Positions 1 through 8,899 are shown, counted from the stretch's first letter. The stretch is DNA of 64,000 nt from Alteromonadaceae bacterium XY-R5 (GCA_001660395.1 LXWE01000004.1:62001-126000), one strand, 5' to 3'. Notes: generated by a model not told the origin, from the sequence alone. Program-made: numbers and translations.

Positions 1-93
1 ATTATTTTTTTCGATGAAAATATAGAGTTTTTTATCTGTTAGCATTTTTTCGTCGGGTGTGACCGATTAGTTTTTTGTATTGAGGAATGCTAC

Positions 94-321
94 ATGTCTT
101 ATTCAACTTTTTTAACGTCAGAAGAACTGATCTATTTAACTGGAAGAAAGCAAAAGTCCAAGCAAGCTAAGGAATTGCAGAGATTAAGGATTTCATTTCA
201 CTTTGATGCTTTCAAGCGTCCAATTGTACTTAGAGAAAATGTTGAAGTTCCTCAATATAAGAAATCAAGCTCAGCTATCCAAAATAAAGAGTTGGATTTT
301 AGCTTTATTAATAAACTTTAA
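94..321 (+). CDS. DUF4224 domain protein, integrase-associated
   Basis: A 75-residue protein whose N-terminal half (TSEELIYLTGR, then a basic stretch) matches the DUF4224 pattern of small proteins encoded just upstream of phage-type integrases. Such proteins are presumed DNA-binding or excisionase-like partners, but this is inference. A GAGG Shine-Dalgarno lies 8 bases before the ATG. The gene ends 11 bases before the integrase start, so the two are probably co-transcribed. Base composition is AT-rich compared with the chromosome to the right, consistent with an acquired element. Confidence 0.75.
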   Translation: MSYSTFLTSEELIYLTGRKQKSKQAKELQRLRISFHFDAFKRPIVLRENVEVPQYKKSSSAIQNKELDFSFINKL

Positions 322-332
322 GAGGAAATGTT

Positions 333-1331
333 ATGGGCCGTTTACGTAGTGCAGAGTTTGAGCATCTACCTAGAGGTATGATATTTAATAAAAAATCTGG
401 AAAGTTCTACTTGAGGCTTCCCGGAGAAAAGGACATATGTCTGGGGGCTGAGTATGTATATGCACTTGCAGAATATCAAACCTTAACAACTTATGATGTT
501 ACTCGAATTGGAATGACGGAACTCATTGTCAAGTATATAAATGAAGTATCAAAAACCAAGGCTAAGGAGACTCACAAAGATGATTTAAAAGCGCATAAAA
601 ACCTTGTTTCAGTTTTCCATCGCTTCAATGCAGATGAAGTGACTAAAAGGCATGTCAGCTTATATATGGATCAAAGAAAAGATAGTCCTACAAGAGCGAA
701 TCGTGAGAGAGCGTTATTAAGTCGAGTATTTAAGTATGCGATGGACTGCGGATTTGTGGATGATAATCCAGTAATGGGCTCTAAGAAATTTCCTGAACAG
801 AAGAGAGATCGATTAGTTGCAGATCATGAGATTGAGGTGTTTAAGGAGTTTGCTTATGACTGGCTGAAACATTATGTTGATTTAAAGGTTTGTTGCGGTT
901 TAAGGCAAACCGATATGCTGAAGTTGCATGGCGCTCAACTTGCTGCGAGTAGGTTAAATATTGTTTTGCAAAAGACAGGAGTAAAGTTGGCTATTTACAA
1001 CTCTCCAAAAATGTCGAAATCGATTGATAGGTTGAAAGAAATCAGTCAAAGGCGTTCAGGGTTAAAAGATGATGATTGGTTTTTCTTTGTAAATGAAAAA
1101 GGTCGTCAATACACACCTGATGGTTTTAGGACGATGTGGAACAAATCAATGGACAAGGCATTGGCATCAGGAAAGTTAAAAGAAAGGTTTCAGGAGCGAG
1201 ATCTTAGAGCAAAAGCTGCGACTAATTGTGAAACGTTGCAACAGGCCTATGAGCTTTTGGGGCATATTCATTTGTCTACCACGAGGTCCCTATATCTTAG
1301 GGATTTTACCAAGGTAGATGCTGCTGGATAA
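333..1331 (+). CDS. int: Tyrosine recombinase / phage-type integrase
   Basis: A 332-residue tyrosine recombinase. The N-terminal 60 residues resemble the arm-binding domain of lambda-like integrases, followed by a core-binding SAM-like domain (about 60-150) and the catalytic domain. Catalytic candidates are R191 (CGLRQTD), K214, R292 (RDLRAKAAT), H311 (LLGH) and Y321. The box II His is replaced by Arg (R289), a variation I believe occurs in this subfamily. AGAGGA precedes the ATG. The gene sits 185 bp from a partial tRNA-Phe, so it probably integrates an element at that tRNA. The element extends left beyond the window. Confidence 0.9.
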   Translation: MGRLRSAEFEHLPRGMIFNKKSGKFYLRLPGEKDICLGAEYVYALAEYQTLTTYDVTRIGMTELIVKYINEVSKTKAKETHKDDLKAHKNLVSVFHRFNADEVTKRHVSLYMDQRKDSPTRANRERALLSRVFKYAMDCGFVDDNPVMGSKKFPEQKRDRLVADHEIEVFKEFAYDWLKHYVDLKVCCGLRQTDMLKLHGAQLAASRLNIVLQKTGVKLAIYNSPKMSKSIDRLKEISQRRSGLKDDDWFFFVNEKGRQYTPDGFRTMWNKSMDKALASGKLKERFQERDLRAKAATNCETLQQAYELLGHIHLSTTRSLYLRDFTKVDAAG

Positions 1332-1443
1332 TATGCCAGAAAATAATGTAAAATCATTGATATATTTATGGTTTTTATTCATTATTTGATTCGATTACAA
1401 TGTTCTCATTGAAAGTGAGGATATCTTAGCTAAATCTAAAAAA

Positions 1444-1470
1444 CCTGCGATTTTTGTAGGAGATTTTTTA
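1444..1470 (+). terminator. Possible integrase terminator
   Basis: A short hairpin, CCTGC-gattttt-GTAGG, is followed by a run of six T. The stem is only 5 bp, so this is a weak call. Confidence 0.3.
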
Positions 1471-1515
1471 GGATAAAGGTTAGGAAATACAGTGCCTTAC
1501 GTGGATTGAAACGAA

Positions 1516-1562
1516 GATTGAAAATCCCCGTGTCGGTGGTTCGATTCCGCCTCTGGGCACCA
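1516..1562 (+). other. Attachment site: 3' fragment of tRNA-Phe
   Basis: These 47 nt match the 3' half of a tRNA-Phe: the anticodon loop TTGAAAA (GAA anticodon), a T arm with GGTGG/CCGCC stem around TTCGATT, the acceptor strand TCTGGGC and the encoded CCA end. The upstream sequence contains no 5' acceptor strand (GCCCAGA expected), D arm or AGCTCAG motif, so the gene is not complete. This is the displaced tRNA end left when an element integrates by the adjacent integrase. A direct repeat of GATTGAAA (1504-1511 and 1516-1523) overlaps the likely crossover region. Confidence 0.8.
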
Positions 1563-1570
1563 TCATACTG

Positions 1571-1598
1571 AAGCCCCGCTAGAAATAGCGGGGCTTTT
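1571..1598 (+). terminator. Rho-independent terminator after the tRNA-Phe fragment
   Basis: A perfect 10-bp stem, AGCCCCGCTA, loop GAAA, TAGCGGGGCT, is followed by TTTT. It is presumably the original terminator of the tRNA transcription unit. Confidence 0.85.
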
Positions 1599-1758
1599 GT
1601 GTTTTCTGGGGTAGGCTATTCTTGCAGCCTATTCTTACTTGTCTTTTTAATGTTGTCGCTTTGATATTGTTACAAATCTCGGTGATGCGATTTCACACAA
1701 CTTGCAAGTTACCAGAGAGTCAGTAGACTCCACGCTTCGATGTAAAAGTGAGCTATTC

Positions 1759-2964
1759 ATGCCGAATTCACAGGTTTCTGTCTCTAATAAATTGATTGCT
1801 GTTATGGTGATGCTGGTGCTGTTTAGTCCCCTTGCCATCGATATCTATCTACCTGCTTTTCCTGCTATGGCTGATGCCTTTCATGTGCCAGTAACCCAAA
1901 TTCAGGATTCTGTTACCTGGTTTCTATTCAGCATGGGATTGGGCCAGTTGGTTGCTGGCCCGCTAGCGGATCGTCTTGGACGCAAGCCTGTCGCACTTAT
2001 TGGAATTTTCATTTACGGCCTGAGTTCGGCAGTTGCATGGCAGGCAGCGAGTTACGAGTGGCTTTTTGTGGCCAGGGTCGTGCAAGGTTTTGGAGCGTGT
2101 GCAACGTCCGTGTGTGCTTTTGCTTGTGTGCGGGATTCCTTTGGTCCTGAGCGCAGTGGTCAGATGATTAGCTATCTAAATGGTGCTATTTGTTTTGTAC
2201 CAGCATTAGCTCCGATTTTAGGTGCGTGGTTAACACATGAGTTTGGCTGGCAGGCTAACTTTAGCTTTATGCTTGGATTTGCTGTTTTGGTGTGGCTATT
2301 AACTTTCATTTTACTGCCTGAGACGCGTCCAGTTGATACGTTGAGCGAAGGTAGGCTTTTAAGTTGGCAAAGATATGCGCCTATCCTCAAAGAGCCTGTG
2401 TTTCTGTATCACGCCATATTATGTATGTTAGCAATGGGGGTTGTGTTGGCTTATGTCACCAGCGCTCCAGTTTGGCTTATGGAGACATTGGGGTTAGACA
2501 TGGCCAGTTTTACCTACTGGTTTGGCGCAAATGCGGTTTTGAATATTATCGCGGCGATGGTGGCGCCAAAGTGTATGGATAGGTTTGGTACACGAACAAC
2601 CTTGCATCTTGGCCTATTGGTGTTGATGGCTTCTGGACTGAGTATGTGGCTATTGCGAGATTGGAAAGTGGCTGAAGGCTTTATGTTGCCAATTCTGCTC
2701 TCGTCATTTGGCTTTGCCTGGGTACTTGGGTCGGCTGCCGGTAAAGCATTATCGCCTTTTGGCCGACAGGCAGGCACAGCCGCGGCTCTATTAGGTTTGG
2801 TACAAATGAGCGGGGCGGGCGCGTTAGTTAGTGTCACCCAAAGATTGGGGCTAAATGCGCCTGATCTGCTGGTAGTACATACGCTTTTGTTGGTACCGGG
2901 TTTGATTTTATTTTGGATGCCTGCAGGTAAAAGATTGCATAAATCAGCAGTGAAACGCACTTAA
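1759..2964 (+). CDS. MFS transporter, Bcr/CflA drug-efflux type
   Basis: A polytopic membrane protein of 401 residues with about 12 hydrophobic segments and the MFS motif A in the first cytoplasmic loop (GPLADRLGRKP). Length and the N-terminal signature (SPLAIDIYLPAFPAM) fit the Bcr/CflA family of proton-driven exporters. The reading frame can be extended to a TTG at 1702, but the ATG at 1759 begins directly before the first transmembrane segment and is preferred. A second paralogue follows 68 bp downstream in the same direction, so the two may form an operon. The substrate cannot be told from sequence. Confidence 0.85.
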   Translation: MPNSQVSVSNKLIAVMVMLVLFSPLAIDIYLPAFPAMADAFHVPVTQIQDSVTWFLFSMGLGQLVAGPLADRLGRKPVALIGIFIYGLSSAVAWQAASYEWLFVARVVQGFGACATSVCAFACVRDSFGPERSGQMISYLNGAICFVPALAPILGAWLTHEFGWQANFSFMLGFAVLVWLLTFILLPETRPVDTLSEGRLLSWQRYAPILKEPVFLYHAILCMLAMGVVLAYVTSAPVWLMETLGLDMASFTYWFGANAVLNIIAAMVAPKCMDRFGTRTTLHLGLLVLMASGLSMWLLRDWKVAEGFMLPILLSSFGFAWVLGSAAGKALSPFGRQAGTAAALLGLVQMSGAGALVSVTQRLGLNAPDLLVVHTLLLVPGLILFWMPAGKRLHKSAVKRT

Positions 2965-3032
2965 CAAGTAACATTCAGTCCCTAATCTGCTGCATCACTA
3001 CTTAATCAGTAACGTTTAATTCGGAAGGCATT

Positions 3033-4241
3033 ATGAAATCTGTCGGAGCGAAAGAGCCCGGATTTATAGAATTTGTTGGGTTAATGGCATGTTTGACGTC
3101 ACTGGTTGCGCTTAGTATTGATGCGATGCTGCCTGCTCTGGGTCACATTGGCCAGGCCTATGGTGTTGATGACCATAATCAGCTGCACTTGGTGGTTTCT
3201 CTTTTCTTCCTCGGATTGGCGGTTGGTCAGCTTATCTATGGACCAGTAGCGGATGCTAAGGGGCGGCGCTTCGCGATTTTGTCAGGTATGGGGATCTTTG
3301 TTGTTGGTACGGTTCTCTGTCTTTTAGCTGATTCGCTGGAAAGTTTGTTGATAGGTCGTGTGATTCAGGCCGTGGGAGTCTCAGGCCCTCGGGTGGCAAC
3401 CATGGCGCTTATTCGTGATAAACATGAAGGTCCCGCGATGGCAAGGATAATGTCATTCATCATGATGGTATTTATTCTGGTTCCTATGTTAGCACCGGTT
3501 GTCGGACAGGCCGTGCTTGTATGGTTCTCTTGGCGCCATATTTTCACAATGTTCGCTTTGTTTGCCTTTTTAGTGGGAGGTTGGTTTTATTTTCGCCAAC
3601 CCGAAACATTGTCAATCGACAAGCGTAAGCCTTTTCGATTGGCTGTGTTGGCTGAGTCGTTACGAATTATCGTATCCAGCCGTCAGGTGATGGGGTATAC
3701 CCTGGCGATGGGGTGCATCTTTGGTGCCTTTTTGGCCTACCTGAGTGGTTCTCAAACATTATTCCAGGAGATTTACGATACCGGTGAATACTTTCCTCTT
3801 TGCTTTGCACTGCTTGCATTTGGAATAGGCTTTTCCTCTTTTGTGAATGGCAAACTGGTAAGTCGTATTCGAATGACCAAATTATGTGCTGCTGCTATAA
3901 GCGGGTGGATAGTTTGCTCGGGAATATTGCTATTACTGGCTCATTACTGCAATGGCAAGCCGCCTTTATGGGCATTGCTCACCATGTTGCTGTTAGCATT
4001 TTTTTGTGTGGGAATTCTTTTTGGCAATTTAAATGCACTGGCTATGCAGCCATTGGGCCGTATGGCCGGTCTGGGGGCGGCGGTTATTGGCGCCCTGAGC
4101 AATGGCATGGCAGTCCCTATCTCAATTACGATAGGCAGCAGAGTTCACGCCAGTGTTATTCCACTCGCGGAAGGTTTCCTGATCTTTGGCGTGTTAACTG
4201 CCCTTATGTTGCGCTGGGCAGCTAAGGCCAAAACTGCTTAG
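3033..4241 (+). CDS. MFS transporter, Bcr/CflA type (second copy)
   Basis: A 402-residue 12-segment transporter with the motif A variant GPVADAKGRRF and the family N-terminal pattern ALSIDAMLPALGHI. GGAAGG lies 7 bases before the ATG. It is clearly diverged from its upstream neighbour, so this is an old duplication or two separate family members rather than a recent repeat. Its stop lies three bases before the convergent stop of the next gene. Likely role: export of small toxic molecules; substrate unknown. Confidence 0.85.
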   Translation: MKSVGAKEPGFIEFVGLMACLTSLVALSIDAMLPALGHIGQAYGVDDHNQLHLVVSLFFLGLAVGQLIYGPVADAKGRRFAILSGMGIFVVGTVLCLLADSLESLLIGRVIQAVGVSGPRVATMALIRDKHEGPAMARIMSFIMMVFILVPMLAPVVGQAVLVWFSWRHIFTMFALFAFLVGGWFYFRQPETLSIDKRKPFRLAVLAESLRIIVSSRQVMGYTLAMGCIFGAFLAYLSGSQTLFQEIYDTGEYFPLCFALLAFGIGFSSFVNGKLVSRIRMTKLCAAAISGWIVCSGILLLLAHYCNGKPPLWALLTMLLLAFFCVGILFGNLNALAMQPLGRMAGLGAAVIGALSNGMAVPISITIGSRVHASVIPLAEGFLIFGVLTALMLRWAAKAKTA

Positions 4242-4244
4242 GTG

Positions 4245-4586
4245 TTATTTAACCAGCCTAATTGGTGGGCAAGTTTTTTCTATAATTTCAATTTCGCGAG
4301 AAACACACTGTCCATTTTTCATTTTATCGTATCGCAATTTTTTCATTTCTAACTGTTCGGCGAATTGATAGAACGTACTGTAGTCTTGGCGAGAAAGGGT
4401 ATCGTCGCAGCGACTCAGATGGCTATCAATATATAGTTGATCTCCGTTGGCCGTTAGAGTTGCCACTGCTGCATAAGGTTGGCCGTAATTATTTACTTTG
4501 ATTGCTCTGACAACCTTTGTCTCAAAAATCCAATCTCCAATTTGGGTAAAGCGGGACATGCCCTGTTTCATGTATTTATTCTCCAC
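4245..4586 (-). CDS. Hypothetical protein, 113 residues
   Basis: I do not recognise a family. The product is soluble, with no signal peptide or membrane segment, and rich in Lys, Asp and Tyr. The N-terminal half reads like a small beta-rich domain (IGDWIFETKVVRAIKV, then ATLTANGDQLYI). Two Cys occur in the C-terminal quarter plus one near the middle, not in a clear metal-binding pattern. Starts at residues 6 or 10 (both Met) are possible. It is convergent with the MFS gene and has a long AT-rich upstream region. Confidence 0.6.
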   Translation of the reverse strand: MENKYMKQGMSRFTQIGDWIFETKVVRAIKVNNYGQPYAAVATLTANGDQLYIDSHLSRCDDTLSRQDYSTFYQFAEQLEMKKLRYDKMKNGQCVSREIEIIEKTCPPIRLVK

Positions 4587-4881
4587 TTTGGATGAGGTGG
4601 TCTGTTTCTATTGATTTTGACGTCTAGCAGAATTCTAGCCGTAAGGCCCACAGCAATTGTTAGGCCAATGATGTAAGGCTTTGTCATAAATACAAAAAAT
4701 ATTGATTTGGTGTATTTTTGAGCATTTCGTGTGGGTGATTGGCAACAGTTATGAATGTCAAATGGGGCTATAGAGCTTATTTTTAGTGGTTTTTGAAAGA
4801 AATTACTTTGTTAACAGTTGGTTATATTGTGAGGCTTTTTTGAGGGTTGTGTATCTTATTGCCGACATCTTGAATTGGATA
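4587..4881. other. Intergenic region, nothing recognised
   Basis: About 295 bp upstream of the hypothetical gene and downstream of ilvC. It is AT-rich (for example the stretch 4680-4720). I found no ORF, RNA gene or clear operator. Confidence 0.4.
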
Positions 4882-4907
4882 CAAAAAAGCCCGGCCAAAG
4901 ACCGGGC
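4882..4907 (-). terminator. ilvC terminator
   Basis: On the minus strand, GCCCGG, loop TCTTTGG, CCGGGC, then TTTTTTG. It lies about 90 bp past the ilvC stop and is oriented for that gene. Confidence 0.8.
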
Positions 4908-4996
4908 AAAAGGGCTTATGGTGAAGCACCTAACGACAGAAACCTGTCTATGTTAAGAACATAAAATTTCTTAGAAAATGCACATCAGGTTGAGGC

Positions 4997-6478
4997 TTAT
5001 GCCTCAACGATGGCTTTCATATCCGTCATGTAACCGCGCAGCTGTTTACCGATAGCTTCTACGCCGGTAGAGCGAATGGCTTCGTTCACGTCAACCAACT
5101 TACGGTTATCGACACTGTTGCTGGCCGGTTTTACGCCTTTGCCCAGCAGTTCAGCACTCAGGGTTGGCATCACGTGCTCTGCCAATAATGGTACAGCTGC
5201 GTTAGCAAACAGGTAGTTACCGTATTCCGCAGTGTCAGAGATAACCACGTTCATTTCGTACAGACGCTTACGAGCGATAGTGTTCGAAATCAGCGGTGTT
5301 TCGTGCAGAGATTCGTAGTACGCAGACTCAGGAAGAATACCCGCTTCAACCATCACATCAAACGCCAGCTCTACACCGGTTTTGATCATGGCGACCAGGA
5401 ATACTGCATTGTCGAAGTACTCTTGCTCGTCTAGCGTACCTTCAAATACTGGTGCGTTTTCAAATCCGGTTTCACCGGTTTCTTCACGCCATTTCAGCAG
5501 GTTGGCATCGCCATTGGCCCAGTCTTCCATCATAGTGCGAGAGAATTCGCCACTGATGATGTCATCCTGATGTTTTTCGAACAGAGGACGCAGCACATCA
5601 GCCAGCTTCTCACTCAGCTCAAACGCTTTCAGCTTGGCTGGGTTAGAAAGACGATCCATCATGTGGCTTACGCCGCCGATTTTCAGGGCTTCAGTGATCA
5701 CTTCCAGACCGCGTTGAATCAGGTGACCTGCATACGCAGGATCTACACCGTCAGCAACCATCTTGTCATAGCCAAGAATCGCTGCAGCTTGTTGCATACC
5801 ACACAGGATGGTTTGCTCGCCCATCAGGTCAGATTTAACTTCGGCAACGAATGAAGATTCCAGTACGCCAGCACGATCACCACCTGTTGCAGATGCCAAC
5901 GCCTTAGCGATATCCCAGCCTTTGCCTTCTGGATCATTCTCAGGGTGAACTGCGATTAGAGTTGGTACACCGAAACCACGCTTGTACTCTTCGCGTACTT
6001 CAGTACCTGGGCACTTAGGTGCACACATGACAACTGTGATGTCGGCACGAATTTGCTGGCCTTCTTCAACGATGTTGAAACCGTGAGAGTAGCCTAGGGT
6101 AGCGCCTTTCTTCATCAGAGGCATAACCGCTTCAACCACGCTTGAGTGCTGCTTGTCTGGGGTAAGGTTGTATACCAAATCCGCTTCTGGGATCAGCTCC
6201 TGATACGTCCCTACCTTAAAGCCATTTTCACTGGCACGTTTGAATGAGTCACGTTTTTCATCGATCGCTGCCTGGCGCAAGGCGTAGGATACATCCAGGC
6301 CTGAATCACGCATGTTAAGACCCTGGTTAAGGCCTTGTGCGCCGCAACCAACGATAACAACCTTTTTGCCTTTCAAGAATTCGCAGCCATTGGCGAATTC
6401 ATCACGTTTCATAAAGCGGCAGCGACCTAATTGGTCTAACTGCTTGCGCAGAGATAAAGTATTAAAATAATTTGCCAT
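4997..6478 (-). CDS. ilvC: Ketol-acid reductoisomerase (class II)
   Basis: IlvC catalyses the NADPH-dependent isomerisation and reduction of acetolactate and acetohydroxybutyrate, the second common step of valine and isoleucine synthesis. The 493-residue length is that of the long class II enzymes of enterobacteria. The Rossmann fold begins at about residue 36 with [10 protein letters not shown]. Further typical stretches are [12 protein letters not shown] and the C-terminal double-size domain ([15 protein letters not shown]). It is divergent from ilvY, the expected activator gene, with the classical shared regulatory region between them. Confidence 0.97.
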   Translation of the reverse strand: MANYFNTLSLRKQLDQLGRCRFMKRDEFANGCEFLKGKKVVIVGCGAQGLNQGLNMRDSGLDVSYALRQAAIDEKRDSFKRASENGFKVGTYQELIPEADLVYNLTPDKQHSSVVEAVMPLMKKGATLGYSHGFNIVEEGQQIRADITVVMCAPKCPGTEVREEYKRGFGVPTLIAVHPENDPEGKGWDIAKALASATGGDRAGVLESSFVAEVKSDLMGEQTILCGMQQAAAILGYDKMVADGVDPAYAGHLIQRGLEVITEALKIGGVSHMMDRLSNPAKLKAFELSEKLADVLRPLFEKHQDDIISGEFSRTMMEDWANGDANLLKWREETGETGFENAPVFEGTLDEQEYFDNAVFLVAMIKTGVELAFDVMVEAGILPESAYYESLHETPLISNTIARKRLYEMNVVISDTAEYGNYLFANAAVPLLAEHVMPTLSAELLGKGVKPASNSVDNRKLVDVNEAIRSTGVEAIGKQLRGYMTDMKAIVEA

Positions 6479-6565
6479 GAGAACCTTATTCCTTCCATCA
6501 AGTCAGTGACGATCTTGTGATGGCTGGAGAATAGGGTATTTTCTCTGTTGTTAAAAATGATATAT

Positions 6566-6593
6566 TTGCAAGACAGTATTTCATTTTATGCAA
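6566..6593. promoter_or_regulatory. Candidate IlvY operator between ilvC and ilvY
   Basis: The 129-bp divergent region holds the inverted repeat TTGCA-N18-TGCAA. In E. coli, IlvY binds tandem sites in the ilvY-ilvC gap and activates ilvC when acetolactate or acetohydroxybutyrate is bound. Position and symmetry fit, but I have not compared the bases with known IlvY sites. Confidence 0.4.
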
Positions 6594-6607
6594 TAAGGCG
6601 CTGTTCC

Positions 6608-7501
6608 TTGGATATCCGCTCGTTACTACTGTTTCAGCATTTGGCTAACAGTCTGCACTTTGGCCATACGGCCGATGCCATGTATGTCAGTCCGTCCACA
6701 TTAAGTCGCGTGATCCAGCGGTTGGAAGAAGACTGCGGCGTGCCTTTATTCGTCAGGGATAAGCGCACAGTCAGATTGACGGCCGCTGGCCAGCGTATGC
6801 GAGAATTTTGCGATTTAACCCTGGATAACTGGCAGCAGTTGAAAGCCGATCTGGACCAACAACAGCAGTTATTGCAGGGGGAAATTAGCCTGTATTGCTC
6901 CGTCACTGCCAGCCAAAGCTATTTGCCTAAACTGCTTAGTCGGTTTCGCCAGCTTCATCCTCAGGTGGAATTTAAACTGACAACAGGTGATCCCAACCTC
7001 TCAGTGCAAAAAATTGCAGAAAATCAGGTGGATGTGAGCATATGCATCTATTCGCCGGACTTATCCTCTGACTTACGGTTTATGTCGTTAGATCGCATCC
7101 CCCTTTGGCTGATCTCAAGCAAAGACAGCAAAATTACCCGTCCAGAACAGGTGGACTGGCGCAAGCATTCAGTAATCCTGCCTGAGTCCGGACCGTCCAA
7201 ACGCATCGTGCATCACTGGTTTGCTGAACATAATATTCGCCCGCGTGTCTATGCCACTGTGGGAGGGAATGAGGCGATAGTGAGCATGGTGGCGCTGGAT
7301 TGCGGTATAGGAATTGTGCCTCAGGTGGTATTAGATAATTCGATGCTGGGGCAGAAGGTAAACAGAATGCGGCTGTCGGATATTGAAAGCTATCAGATTG
7401 GCTTGTGCTGTCAGCGTAAGCGTGAAAATGAAGCACTTATTTCGGCTCTGTTTAACTGTTGGCAAGACGGGCCAGTAGTCGATCAAAGGCCCGATAATTA
7501 A
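6608..7501 (+). CDS. ilvY: LysR-family activator IlvY
   Basis: A LysR-type regulator: N-terminal winged helix-turn-helix (HFGHTADAMYVSPSTLSRVIQRLEE in two overlapping parts), then a periplasmic-binding-like effector domain. It resembles E. coli IlvY through the start (DIRSLLLFQHLA) and lies divergent to ilvC. I choose the TTG at 6608 because it gives 297 residues beginning at the normal first residue of the HTH domain; the frame is open 20 codons further upstream (6548). Its last 50 bases overlap the 3' end of comM on the other strand. Confidence 0.93.
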   Translation: MDIRSLLLFQHLANSLHFGHTADAMYVSPSTLSRVIQRLEEDCGVPLFVRDKRTVRLTAAGQRMREFCDLTLDNWQQLKADLDQQQQLLQGEISLYCSVTASQSYLPKLLSRFRQLHPQVEFKLTTGDPNLSVQKIAENQVDVSICIYSPDLSSDLRFMSLDRIPLWLISSKDSKITRPEQVDWRKHSVILPESGPSKRIVHHWFAEHNIRPRVYATVGGNEAIVSMVALDCGIGIVPQVVLDNSMLGQKVNRMRLSDIESYQIGLCCQRKRENEALISALFNCWQDGPVVDQRPDN

Positions 7502-8328
7502 GGGCTTCGGCCAGATGTTTGCGCTCAAGCTGGCTACAGCTTTCTAAATCAGCAATGGTACGAGCCACTTTTAACACCCTGTGGTAAGTGCGTAAACTCA
7601 ACTGCAGGGTTTGCACCGCCTGATGCAGGAATGCCTGGTCGTCAGGTTTCAGCTCGCAAACCTGATCAAGTTCCGAATTGCTGAGTTGGGCATTGGTTTT
7701 GTTGCATCGGCTTAATTGAGCCTCTCGGGCGGCCAAAACCCGCTCCCGCACAACACTACTGGGTTCTCCTCTAGCCTGACTCAGTTCAGAAAACTGGTTC
7801 GCTGGCAGTCGTGGGACGTCTACCTGCAAATCGATTCTGTCCAAAAACGGCCCCGATAGTTTTTGTAAGTAACGCAGTATTTGATCAGGTGTACTGCGGC
7901 CATCGTCAATGGCGCCGGTAGGGCTGGGATTCATGGCGGCTACCAACTGAAACCGGGCCGGAAACTCGGCTTGTCTGGCGGCCCTCGAAATACTGACTTT
8001 GCCGGATTCTAAAGGCTCACGAAGCACATCTAAGACCTTGCGTTCAAATTCGGGTAATTCGTCTAAAAACAGCACGCCATGATGCGCTAGCGAGATTTCG
8101 CCCGGCCTGGGAATGCTTCCTCCGCCGACGAGAGCGATAGCCGAGCTGGTATGGTGGGGATGACGAAAAGGGCGCTGACGCCAGTGGCGGCCATCAATCG
8201 GTTTGCCAAGAATGGAGTAAATAGCTGCACTTTGCAGGGCTTCTTCGTCGGTCATCGGTGGCAATATGGTAATCAAGCGGCTGGCTAGCATGGTTTTGCC
8301 TGTGCCGGGCGGGCCTGTGAACAGAAGC
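7452..8328 (-). pseudogene. comM: comM 3' fragment (ATPase and C-terminal part)
   Basis: This is the C-terminal half of the YifB/ComM Mg-chelatase-like AAA+ protein, which in transformable bacteria is a hexameric helicase that promotes branch migration during integration of incoming DNA. Walker A (GPPGTGKT) and Walker B (VLFLDELPEF) are intact, and the frame runs to the normal C terminus. It is separated from its N-terminal half by 3.85 kb of inserted DNA. An ATG inside the insert (8355-8357) is in frame and adds ten foreign residues (MHHTGLLWPK), so a truncated protein could be made, but it would lack the N-terminal domain. Confidence 0.93.
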
Positions 8329-8350
8329 TTGGGCCATAAGAGACCTGTAT
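8305..8350. other. Element-comM junction, right attachment site
   Basis: On the comM strand the element end reads GGCCCAA, then GCT, then comM sequence TCTGTTCACAGG. The three bases 8326-8328 (AGC on plus) are shared with the other junction at 12172-12174. Joining the two flanks at GCT gives CATAACCTGCTTCTGTTC, which reads HNLLLF in the comM frame. Confidence 0.8.
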
Positions 8351-8357
8351 GGTGCAT

Positions 8358-8576
8358 GGGTACTTCTAGGGCGCTAAAAGCCTTATGAATACCCTGATTG
8401 GATGGGTCTTAATTGTCCTGATATGTACCCTAAGAACTCTCAATGTTATGGCTTGAATGGATTGGTCTTAGTAGTATTCCTCCCTAACGAGGCTTCTTGA
8501 CGTTCACTTAACGAGTAAGTTACTGATACATAATGAATTGTAGGTATAATGTTCATGCCTAAGTGAGTGAGCCGTG
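8358..8576. other. Noncoding end of the element with a possible promoter
   Basis: No ORF is supported. A TATAAT hexamer at 8545-8550 lies just before the G-run tract and could drive plus-strand transcription into it; no good -35 box stands 17 bp upstream. A TTGACG at 8497-8502 is too far from it. Several copies of GGTCTTA occur here. Confidence 0.3.
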
Positions 8577-8707
8577 AAGGGGTCTCTTGAGGGCCATGTC
8601 TAGGGGGTAAACTTCAGGGCTAATTCAGGGGATCTTGAAGGGTACTTTTGGGGGGACTATAGGGGGGTATATCTTTAAGTATTCTTTAGGGGGTCTTGAA
8701 GGGTCTT
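8577..8707 (+). repeat. G-run tract with three iterated motifs
   Basis: Six runs of four to six G occur on the plus strand within about 120 bp. Three copies of a motif close to AGGGGNTCTTGAAGGG are present at 8577-8593, 8626-8643 and 8688-8704. Two runs of six G are separated by only ACTATA. A diverged fourth copy lies at 10453-10467. The arrangement suggests a protein-binding array or a G-quadruplex or R-loop-prone segment; function is unknown. Confidence 0.6.
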
Positions 8708-8755
8708 AAAATTAATCCGTTAAGGACTTAATGGAATCGTTATGGAAACATCAAA

Positions 8756-8899
8756 GGTAACCTTCACTTCGTTCAGGTTACCTAAGACTGCCAAACAGGA
8801 TGGTATGGTTAAAAAGCCACCAGCGATATAGCAAACGTCTCAGAATGACTTTGAGGAGTTATTAAGTGGCTTTTTGCTGGTGGAGTGACATCTTCACTC
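8756..8899. repeat. Cluster of inverted repeats downstream of the resolvase gene
   Basis: Three inverted repeats stand in 145 bp: GGTAACCT/AGGTTACC (8756-8782, loop 11), AAAAAGCCAC/GTGGCTTTTT (8811-8820 and 8866-8875, with T5 suitable for a plus-strand terminator), and GAGTGA/TCACTC (8883-8899). GCCACCAGC at 8816-8824 can also pair with GCTGGTGG at 8876-8883, so alternative structures are possible. Confidence 0.55.

Noticed and set aside
1490-1562. A complete tRNA gene ending at 1562
   Set aside because: The 5' acceptor strand and D arm are absent upstream; only the 3' half matches tRNA-Phe.
1702-1758. Longer start (TTG 1702) for the first MFS transporter
   Set aside because: It adds 19 residues before the normal hydrophilic lead, and ATG 1759 gives the usual family length.
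8326-8330. AAGCTT as the shared core of the two comM junctions
   Set aside because: AAGCTT occurs at both ends, but joining through it shifts the comM frame. Only joining at GCT restores HNLLLFTGPPGTGK.
7452-8357. 3' comM piece as an independent ATPase gene with start at 8357
   Set aside because: The first ten residues come from the inserted element and the N-terminal domain lies at 12172-12815, so it is a fragment of a split gene.
8560-8710. CRISPR array in the G-run tract
   Set aside because: The repeats are short, diverged and few, spacing is irregular, and there are no cas genes.
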